NCBI GenBank assembly: GCA_030536565.1
Contig: JAUNPT010000150.1
Coordinates: 1 to 5,073, forward strand
DNA: 5,073 bases
From: Eubacteriales bacterium
Lineage (GTDB): Bacteria; Bacillota; Clostridia; Lachnospirales; Lachnospiraceae
Direction of reading: 5' to 3'
Part shown: positions 1 to 4,443 of the stretch, piece by piece
How the letters are laid out: each line of letters starts with the position of its first letter
How positions within the stretch are numbered: the stretch's first letter is position 1
Made by a program: the position numbers and the translations under genes
Notes under the pieces: generated by a model
The model's input: only the letters and a program-made list of their open reading frames with translations
Told to the model about the DNA's origin: nothing
The model's database searches: none

Positions 1-23
1 GTTTTGAGTTATTTTGTTTTGGT

Positions 24-38
24 GTCGCTCGCGGCGAC
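24..38 (-). other. GC-rich hairpin at the predicted 5' end of a leftward transcript
   Basis: GTCGC and GCGAC form a perfect 5-bp stem around a 5-nt loop, a GC-rich island in very AT-rich sequence. It begins about 7 nt downstream of the -10 box at 45-50, so the leftward RNA would start almost exactly with this stem. 5'-terminal stems are known to protect some mRNAs from decay; the same palindrome could instead be an operator. The role is inferred and the downstream gene is outside the window. Confidence 0.5.
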
Positions 39-44
39 TTGATT

Positions 45-73
45 ATAATATCACTATAAAGAAGCTTTGTCAA
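45..73 (-). promoter_or_regulatory. Strong sigma-A-type promoter reading out of the left edge
   Basis: On the minus strand a perfect -35 TTGACA (68-73) is followed after exactly 17 nt by TATTAT (45-50), with an overlapping TATAAT at 42-47. The expected start is near position 38. It lies 30 nt beyond the mtaB stop codon and points the same way, so it should drive the next gene to the left, which is not visible. In related Clostridia a small regulatory gene (ireB) followed by ruvX often lies nearby, but that is memory-based context and not shown here. Confidence 0.75.
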
Positions 74-103
74 CAAAAAATTATTTTTATTTTTAGCCCT
101 TTT

Positions 104-1435
104 TTAGTCTGCCTTAGCAATCATCATTTTTCCCTCATACAGTTTTTTACAGGTACAGCTAAATATATTATTGATAACGGTATCTGAAAGTGCATCTAGC
201 TGTTCCTTCGGAATCAATATTCGTATATAATTCTTAGAATACCCGCTGTAGAATTTTTTCCCATCGCATTCAGTAATATCTTCCACAAGGATTTCCAGCT
301 TTCTGCCAACATACCACTCACGATACTGACGTGACATTTTTTTCTCTAATTCAAGGAGTATGCTGCTTCTTTCTGCCTTGGTTTTCTCATCAATCTGACC
401 AGACATCTTATCTGCCACAGTTCCCTTTCTTCTTGAAAACTTAAATATATGCATTTCATAGAAATGGATTTTTTCAAGATATTCTTTTGTTGTACAGAAA
501 TCTTCATCAGTTTCCTGTGGGAACCCCACTATTACATCTGTTGTAATTGCAGGATTATCAAGATTCTCTCTTAACCTGTTACAGGCCATCTCATATTCAT
601 CAGTTGTATATCTGCGGTTCATAGCCTTTAATGTTTTATCACAGCCGCTCTGCAATGAGAGATGAAAATGAGGACACAGCTTTTTAAGGTTTCCTAGACG
701 CTTCACAAATTCATCTGTAACAATTCTTGGTTCTAAGGAGCCCAAACGTATTCTTTCTATTCCGTCAATCTTTTCTATGCATTCAATAACTTCAATAAGG
801 CTTCCTTTATTATTATCAACGCCATATGAACTAAGATGAATCCCCGTAAGGACGACTTCTTTATATCCTTTTTCCGCCAGCCTTTCAACTTCTGCAATAA
901 TATCAGACATCTCCCGGCTCCTGATTCTTCCTCTTGTATAAGGTATAATACAATATGAACAAAACTGGTTACAACCGTCCTGAATTTTAATATATGCTCT
1001 TGTATGTTCATTTACCTGATCTATTTCTAATTCTTCATATGGCTGCTTTACTGATAAATCTTCAAGCAGAATATTGTTTAAATGATTCTTATCGTATTCT
1101 GCAATAGCCTCAACAATATTGATTTTCATGTTATTTCCCACAATCATATCAACAGACTCATCAGCCTTAGCATTTTCAGAATCCGCCTGTGCGTAGCAGC
1201 CAGCTGCAATTACAATTGCATTTGGATTCATTTTCTTCGCCTTATGAAGCATCTGCCTTGATTTCCTGTCTGCAATATTAGTTACAGAACAGGTATTAAT
1301 AATATAAATATCAGCGGCCGCATTTTCATCAAAGGGAACCATAGTAAATCCTGCTTTCGTAAGCAGCTGTTCCATTGATTCCGCTTCATAAGAATTTACC
1401 TTACAGCCCAAATTATGTATTGCTACAGTTCTCAT
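104..1435 (-). CDS. mtaB: MtaB: tRNA t6A37 methylthiotransferase (radical SAM)
   Basis: This 443-residue protein is a methylthiotransferase that converts t6A at position 37 of ANN-decoding tRNAs to ms2t6A, using SAM and two [4Fe-4S] clusters in the cytoplasm. The N-terminal MTTase domain shows the three cluster cysteines Cys11 (LGCKVN), Cys49 (NTCSVT) and Cys80 (AGCYAQ). The radical-SAM core carries Cys155, Cys159 and Cys162 in the CxxxCxxC pattern, followed by LTGIHLSSYG (196-205), which is typical of MtaB rather than MiaB or RimO. A TRAM RNA-binding domain covers about 372-438. Length is close to the B. subtilis enzyme (about 450 residues). The start at 1435 is chosen because an AAAGGTG ribosome-binding site lies 8 nt upstream and the family's N-terminus begins here; an in-frame ATG at 1516 would add 27 unrelated residues across the promoter region. 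It is transcribed divergently from the HPr-like gene. No clear terminator follows. Confidence 0.95.
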   Translation of the reverse strand: MRTVAIHNLGCKVNSYEAESMEQLLTKAGFTMVPFDENAAADIYIINTCSVTNIADRKSRQMLHKAKKMNPNAIVIAAGCYAQADSENAKADESVDMIVGNNMKINIVEAIAEYDKNHLNNILLEDLSVKQPYEELEIDQVNEHTRAYIKIQDGCNQFCSYCIIPYTRGRIRSREMSDIIAEVERLAEKGYKEVVLTGIHLSSYGVDNNKGSLIEVIECIEKIDGIERIRLGSLEPRIVTDEFVKRLGNLKKLCPHFHLSLQSGCDKTLKAMNRRYTTDEYEMACNRLRENLDNPAITTDVIVGFPQETDEDFCTTKEYLEKIHFYEMHIFKFSRRKGTVADKMSGQIDEKTKAERSSILLELEKKMSRQYREWYVGRKLEILVEDITECDGKKFYSGYSKNYIRILIPKEQLDALSDTVINNIFSCTCKKLYEGKMMIAKAD

Positions 1436-1443
1436 ATATTCAT

Positions 1444-1450
1444 CACCTTT
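1444..1450 (-). promoter_or_regulatory. Ribosome-binding site deciding the mtaB start
   Basis: AAAGGTG on the minus strand lies 8 nt before the ATG at 1435. It fixes translation at that codon, not at the longer in-frame start at 1516, which lies upstream of the predicted mtaB -10 box. Confidence 0.8.
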
Positions 1451-1480
1451 ATTTATTATTCCTTTCAAAAACCGTCCTAA

Positions 1481-1509
1481 ATTATAAGGCAGTTTTAGTT
1501 GACATATCT
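1481..1509 (-). promoter_or_regulatory. Probable mtaB promoter
   Basis: A perfect TATAAT -10 box lies at 1481-1486 on the minus strand. At 17-nt spacing the -35 would be AGATAT (1504-1509), a poor match to TTGACA, so the promoter is either weak or activator-dependent. The expected transcript start near 1474 gives a leader of about 39 nt. Its -35 region overlaps those of the divergent plus-strand promoters. Confidence 0.5.
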
Positions 1510-1527
1510 TTGACAAATGGATATTAT
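1499..1527 (+). promoter_or_regulatory. Promoter P1 of the HPr-like gene
   Basis: TTGACA (1499-1504), a 17-nt spacer and TATTAT (1522-1527) give a nearly ideal housekeeping promoter. The expected start is near 1534, leaving a leader of roughly 34 nt before the ATG at 1568. Confidence 0.75.
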
Positions 1528-1537
1528 TATTTATAAG
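1510..1537 (+). promoter_or_regulatory. Overlapping promoter P2 of the HPr-like gene
   Basis: A second perfect TTGACA (1510-1515) is followed after 16 nt by TATAAG (1532-1537). It starts 11 bp downstream of the P1 -35, about one helical turn, so both hexamers face the same side of the helix. P1 has the better -10 and spacing, so P2 is the less certain of the pair. Confidence 0.5.
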
Positions 1538-1555
1538 AGTATATCACTTAAAAGC

Positions 1556-1562
1556 AGGAGGT
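1556..1562 (+). promoter_or_regulatory. Ribosome-binding site of the HPr-like gene
   Basis: AGGAGGT is 5 nt upstream of the ATG at 1568. It decides the start against an in-frame ATG at 1517, which lies inside the P1 promoter and upstream of its expected transcript start. Confidence 0.85.
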
Positions 1563-1567
1563 ACACA

Positions 1568-1789
1568 ATGAAAACAGTACAGATTTCATTAAATTCAATC
1601 GATAAGGTAAAATCATTCGTTAATGACATCACAAAATTCGATGTAGATTTTGACCTTGTATCTGTTATTGATGCAAAATCAATTATGGGTATATTCAGTC
1701 TTGACCTTTCTAAGCCTATTGACTTAAATATTCATGCTGATAATGACATTGATACTATTCTCTCAGTTTTAGCTCCATACATTGTTTAA
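1568..1789 (+). CDS. Small HPr-like protein lacking the active-site histidine
   Basis: The 73-residue product aligns by eye with the PTS phosphocarrier HPr but is shorter than the usual 85-90 residues. The clearest match is residues 36-45 (AKSIMGIFSL) against the HPr segment LKSIMGVMSL; Ser38 matches regulatory Ser46, the site used by HPr kinase and for CcpA contact. KFDVDFDL (23-30) matches HPr KYDADVNL. The active-site loop GIHARPA is absent: the equivalent stretch is NSIDKVKS (9-16) with no histidine or arginine, so it cannot carry phosphate from enzyme I as HPr does. It is also about three residues short at the HPr NGK turn (around 32-33), and the C-terminal helix is reduced. No signal peptide or membrane segment is visible. 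Similar histidine-less HPr paralogues occur in Lachnospiraceae as I recall them. A regulatory or binding role is inferred; the function is not known. Transcription is from its own strong promoters, opposite in direction to all neighbours. Confidence 0.8.
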   Translation: MKTVQISLNSIDKVKSFVNDITKFDVDFDLVSVIDAKSIMGIFSLDLSKPIDLNIHADNDIDTILSVLAPYIV

Positions 1790-1798
1790 TTATTTTTT

Positions 1799-1840
1799 AA
1801 GGGGTGTCACACTAAGAAATTTAGCGTGGCACCTCTTTTG
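1799..1840 (+). terminator. Terminator of the HPr-like gene
   Basis: Ten nt after the stop codon, an interrupted hairpin pairs 1799-1815 with 1821-1837 around the loop GAAAT. It has two G-U wobbles (1802/1834, 1807/1829) and one A-C mismatch (1811/1825). A short TCTTTTG tract follows on the plus strand. The tract is modest, so termination may be incomplete. On the minus strand the sequence after the same stem is A-rich rather than T-rich, so it should terminate rightward transcription only. Confidence 0.65.
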
Positions 1841-1926
1841 CTATGTAAAGGCAATATATAGTTTATATACTGCCTTATTATGTCATTGATTGAGCTACAC
1901 TAATTTCTTAGTATGACAGCCCCCTT
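1799..1926. repeat. 128-bp imperfect palindrome filling the convergent gap
   Basis: The outer arms 1799-1820 and 1903-1926 are inverted copies (core ACTAAGAAAT plus GTCAYACTAAG, with a 2-nt indel in the G-rich tip). The centre 1848-1876 is another hairpin: AAGGCA/TGCCTT and TATATA/TATATA around a 3-nt loop, fully paired on the minus-strand RNA if a G-U pair is counted. The intervening arms (30 nt each) keep about 17 of 30 positions. The whole stretch can fold into one long cruciform or RNA stem. It starts 10 nt after the HPr-like stop and ends 4 nt before the thiI stop. It could be a two-way terminator for the convergent genes or the remains of a small non-autonomous inverted-repeat element. 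I see no clear target-site duplication and no coding content. Confidence 0.7.
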
Positions 1927-1929
1927 TTA

Positions 1930-3111
1930 TTATGCTTCTATCAGAATCTTTTCTGTTGTCTCCAGTGCAGTCTTCATCAAACCATCAATAACCTCATCGA
2001 GATTATGCTCATGTCTTTTAATAATTTCAAGATTCGGCTTTGTAACAGGGTGCTTTGCCACAAATATTGTACAGCAGTCCTCAAATGGCTGGATTGAAGT
2101 CTCATAGGTTCCAATCTTTTCAGAAATATCAATAATTTCCTGCTTATCAAAACCAACTACCGGACGGAAAACAGGCATTGTACATACTTCATTAGTACAG
2201 TACAGACTCTGCATAGTCTGGCTTGCCACCTGCCCTATACTTTCTCCTGTAACAAGCCCCATGCACTTGCTTTCCATTCCAAGAGTTTCAGCAATCTTCA
2301 TCATATATCTTCTCATAATAATTGTAAGCTCATCATGAGGACATTTTTCGTAAATTGCAAGCTGAATATCTGTGAAATTAACAACATTTAACATAATAGG
2401 TCCTGAATACTTAGCAACAAGCCTTGCTAAATCAACAACCTTCTGTTTTGCTCTCTCGCTTGTATATGGTGGCGCATGAAAATATGTAGCTTCCAGCTGA
2501 ACACCTCTTTTTGCTACCATATATCCGGCAACCGGACTGTCTATTCCCCCTGACAATAACAGCATAGCCTTTCCTGCAGTTCCTACAGGCATACCACCAG
2601 GCCCAGGAATTTCAACTGAATAAATATTAATCACATTACGGATTTCAATCTGCAAAAGCACGTCAGGTTTGTGTACATCGACCTTCATCTCAGGGAATGC
2701 ATCTAAAAGACGTCCTCCCATTTCCATATTGATTTCCATTGAATCCATCGGATAATTCTTTCTTGCACGTCTTGCATTAACCTTAAATGTAAATTTTTTG
2801 TCAGGATATGCCATGTCAATATACTTAACAACCTGCTCTGCCAAATCATCAAAACCATTATCTTCAATCTGAACCACTGGACAGATGCCAATAATACCAA
2901 AAACTGTCTTTAATGCATCGACCGTTTCTTCAAAATCAAAATCTGACTTTGCAGTCGCATAGATTCTTCCATTTTCCTTAGTTACATCAAATTCGCCTTC
3001 AACCTTCTTTAATGCGTAACGAATCTGCTTTACAAGGGCGTCTTCAAAAATATATCTGTTCTTTCCCTTAACGCCTATTTCTCCGTACTTAATTAAAAAT
3101 GCTTTGTACAT
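1930..3111 (-). CDS. thiI: ThiI: tRNA U8 4-thiouridine synthase
   Basis: This 393-residue cytoplasmic enzyme adenylates U8 of tRNA and transfers sulfur to make 4-thiouridine, a near-UV sensor base; in some bacteria ThiI also serves thiamine thiazole synthesis. The order is an N-terminal ferredoxin-like domain (about 1-75, with the YGEIGVKGKNR opening), a THUMP domain (about 60-165), and a PP-loop ATPase with SGGIDS at 187-192. YFHAPPYTSERAKQKV (210-225) and TGESIGQVASQT (288-299) are family signatures. Cys346/Cys347 in FEDCCTIF sit where E. coli Cys344 accepts sulfur. There is no C-terminal rhodanese domain, as in B. subtilis ThiI and unlike the 482-residue E. coli form, so a second cysteine would have to do that job. 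The start is fixed by AAGGAGG 5 nt upstream. The cysteine desulfurase just upstream is the likely sulfur donor, as for B. subtilis NifZ-ThiI. Confidence 0.96.
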   Translation of the reverse strand: MYKAFLIKYGEIGVKGKNRYIFEDALVKQIRYALKKVEGEFDVTKENGRIYATAKSDFDFEETVDALKTVFGIIGICPVVQIEDNGFDDLAEQVVKYIDMAYPDKKFTFKVNARRARKNYPMDSMEINMEMGGRLLDAFPEMKVDVHKPDVLLQIEIRNVINIYSVEIPGPGGMPVGTAGKAMLLLSGGIDSPVAGYMVAKRGVQLEATYFHAPPYTSERAKQKVVDLARLVAKYSGPIMLNVVNFTDIQLAIYEKCPHDELTIIMRRYMMKIAETLGMESKCMGLVTGESIGQVASQTMQSLYCTNEVCTMPVFRPVVGFDKQEIIDISEKIGTYETSIQPFEDCCTIFVAKHPVTKPNLEIIKRHEHNLDEVIDGLMKTALETTEKILIEA

Positions 3112-3168
3112 AAATCCTCCTTGTTTTGCGAAGCAAAATCCGAGTCTCTCTGACGAGGAGAGGATTTT
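3112..3168 (-). promoter_or_regulatory. thiI translation-initiation region with a possible SD-masking stem
   Basis: The thiI Shine-Dalgarno and spacer, GAGGATTT (3112-3119 read on the minus strand), are perfectly complementary to AAATCCTC at 3160-3167, about 40 nt upstream in the same RNA. The same AAAATCC (3162-3168) can instead pair with GGATTTT (3135-3141), forming a stem that would leave the ribosome site free. A third local hairpin, TTTTGC-TTC-GCAAAA (3124-3138), competes with that second option. The complementarities are seen directly; a translational switch is inference and no ligand-binding core is recognised. Confidence 0.4.
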
Positions 3169-3170
3169 AG
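3116..3170 (-). repeat. Tandem structured repeat, copy 1 (55 bp, next to thiI)
   Basis: This copy shares two blocks exactly with copy 2: a 26-bp block (3116-3141) containing the TTTTGC-GAA-GCAAAA palindrome and ending in the AAGGAGG ribosome-site sequence on the minus strand, and a GGAGAGGATTTTAG block (3157-3170). The 15-nt insert between them (3142-3156) is specific to this copy. On the minus-strand RNA, AAAATCC and GGATTTT at the block edges pair to close a loop. The thiI ribosome-binding site is part of this copy. Confidence 0.85.
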
Positions 3171-3242
3171 CCTCCTTGTTTTGCGAAGCAAAATCCAGTT
3201 CTGTTTTTTAGAACTTCTCCTCTTGCGGGGAGAGGATTTTAG
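3171..3242 (-). repeat. Tandem structured repeat, copy 2 (72 bp)
   Basis: The 26-bp block at 3171-3196 is identical to 3116-3141, and GGAGAGGATTTTAG recurs at 3229-3242. The insert (3197-3228) is longer than in copy 1 and contains its own perfect hairpin, AGTTCT (3197-3202) with AGAACT (3210-3215). Like copy 1 it ends in AAGGAGG on the minus strand, but no start codon follows at a usable distance, so this ribosome-site-like sequence is idle. It begins 17 nt after the desulfurase stop codon. Conserved stem edges with a variable middle suggest an intergenic repeat family with a conserved fold. Confidence 0.85.
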
Positions 3243-3258
3243 CCTCATCTTCGTATAT

Positions 3259-4416
3259 TTAATGTCTTGTGAATCTTCGTAATACTGGAAGCAGCTCCCT
3301 TAGAGCCGAAATAGTATATTCAATTTCTTCCATCGTAGTTTCGTAGCAGAAGCTGAAGCGTATAGTCGAATCAAGCAGCTTACTGTCTATACCTGATGCC
3401 ACTAATGTGGAGCTTAACCCTGGTCTGTTTGATGAACATGCCGAACCTGATGACACATATATGTGTTTTTCTTCCAGTGCATGAAGCAATACCTCCGCTC
3501 TAACGCCTTCAAAGCCTGCACTCACAATATGAGGTGCCGAGTCCCTTCCTGTCCTTCCATTTATGGTCACACCCGAAATCTTAGACAGTTCAGACACCAG
3601 ATATTCTTTTATTCTGTACAATCCATCAATTTTTTCATCAAACTGCTCATTATATATTAAAGAAACTGCCTCTGAAAGTCCTGCAATTCCCGGAACATTA
3701 TCTGTTCCTGAACGCATTCCGCTCTGCTGTCCGCCACCATAGATAATCGGCTTAATTTTCGTTTTGTCCTTAATGTATATAAAACCAGTTCCCTTTGGGG
3801 CATGAATCTTGTGCCCACTTACTGACAACAAATCAATATTAAGCTTCTTAGGAACAATTCTGTATTTTCCATAAGACTGTATTGCATCTACATGATATAT
3901 AATTGAAGGATTAAAGCCTTTAACAATATGTCCGATTTCTTCAATAGGCTCTACTGCCCCTATTTCATTGTTAACATGCATAACAGAAACAAGGATTGTT
4001 TGATCATCAAGAGCCTCTCTTAACGCATTAACATTTACAATACCATCATGATCAACTGGCAAAAATGTTACTCTAAAGCCCAATTTTTCAAGATAAAGAA
4101 AAGGCTCCTTCACTGAGGCATGTTCGACAGCTGAAGTAATTATATGCTTCCCCTTTCTCTGGTTTGCAAGCGCCGAACCGATAATTGCCATATTGTTGGA
4201 TTCTGTTCCACCTGATGTGAACACAATTTCTTTTTCAAGACACTTAAGACTCCCTGCAATAACCTTCTTTGCCTTTTTCACATACTGCTCTGCGTCAACA
4301 CCCTTCATATGCTTTGATGATGGATTACCATAATCCTCAAGCATTACTTTGCTCACAACTTGAACAACCTGAGGATTTACTTTAGTAGTTGCTGAATTAT
4401 CTAAATATGCTTCCAT
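3259..4416 (-). CDS. nifS: IscS/NifS-type cysteine desulfurase, likely ThiI sulfur donor
   Basis: This 385-residue PLP enzyme converts L-cysteine to alanine and carries the released sulfur as a persulfide. It is a class V aminotransferase-fold protein. Visible motifs are LDNSATTKV (5-13), SGGTESNN (68-75), SAVEHAS with PLP-stacking His99, Asn150, Asp177 and Gln180 contacting the cofactor, SGHKIHAPKG with the Schiff-base Lys203, GGGQQSGMRSGTDN (227-240), and the catalytic Cys327 in SSGSACSS (323-329) on the mobile loop. Spacing matches E. coli IscS (Lys206, Cys328), though the protein is slightly shorter. Its position directly upstream of thiI parallels the B. subtilis NifZ-ThiI pair, so tRNA thiolation is the likely main job; general Fe-S supply is an alternative since no iscU or sufU is in view. 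Translation starts at the ATG with GGAG 7 nt upstream, 27 nt after rsmE. The exact paralogue name is uncertain; the activity is not. Confidence 0.93.
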   Translation of the reverse strand: MEAYLDNSATTKVNPQVVQVVSKVMLEDYGNPSSKHMKGVDAEQYVKKAKKVIAGSLKCLEKEIVFTSGGTESNNMAIIGSALANQRKGKHIITSAVEHASVKEPFLYLEKLGFRVTFLPVDHDGIVNVNALREALDDQTILVSVMHVNNEIGAVEPIEEIGHIVKGFNPSIIYHVDAIQSYGKYRIVPKKLNIDLLSVSGHKIHAPKGTGFIYIKDKTKIKPIIYGGGQQSGMRSGTDNVPGIAGLSEAVSLIYNEQFDEKIDGLYRIKEYLVSELSKISGVTINGRTGRDSAPHIVSAGFEGVRAEVLLHALEEKHIYVSSGSACSSNRPGLSSTLVASGIDSKLLDSTIRFSFCYETTMEEIEYTISALRELLPVLRRFTRH

Positions 4417-4425
4417 TTCTTAACT

Positions 4426-4438
4426 CCAATTCTATTGG
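4426..4438 (-). other. Small hairpin over the desulfurase ribosome-binding site
   Basis: In the rsmE-desulfurase gap the minus strand reads CCAAT-AGA-ATTGG, a 5-bp stem whose 3' arm overlaps the first two bases of the GGAG ribosome-binding site. The stem is short and AT-rich, so it would be marginally stable. It could mildly tune translation or be chance. Confidence 0.3.
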
Positions 4439-4443
4439 TCTTT

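Noticed and set aside
775..1011. 78-codon minus-strand frame inside mtaB, and similar frames at 2703-2900 and 3463-3660
   Set aside because: All are alternative-frame or antisense shadows of mtaB, thiI and the desulfurase, with no ribosome-binding site or recognisable domain.
1436..1516. 27-residue N-terminal extension of MtaB from an upstream in-frame ATG
   Set aside because: The extension runs over the mtaB -10 box and the divergent promoters, has no family match, and a good ribosome-binding site sits before the start at 1435.
1517..1567. 17-residue N-terminal extension of the HPr-like protein
   Set aside because: Its ATG lies within promoter P1, upstream of the expected transcript start. 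AGGAGGT is placed correctly for the ATG at 1568, where HPr similarity begins.
1913..2107. 64-codon plus-strand open frame antisense to the thiI 3' end
   Set aside because: It begins inside the palindrome, has no ribosome-binding site and is fully antisense to a well-supported gene; the product resembles nothing I know.
3116..3242. CRISPR-like array from the repeated blocks before thiI
   Set aside because: Only two units are present, they abut directly, the inserts differ in length (15 and 32 nt) and contain their own hairpins, and no cas gene is near.
3093..3248. A 51-codon minus-strand frame running through both repeats and ending inside the thiI start
   Set aside because: There is no ribosome-binding site before its ATG. 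The two copies of the repeat are read in different frames because the 55-bp unit is not a multiple of three, so no repeated peptide is preserved. A leader peptide is possible but unsupported.
3112..3258. Known riboswitch or T-box upstream of thiI
   Set aside because: No T-box sequence (TGGNACCGCG), TPP thi-box or SAM-I core is visible, and no intrinsic terminator follows on the minus strand.
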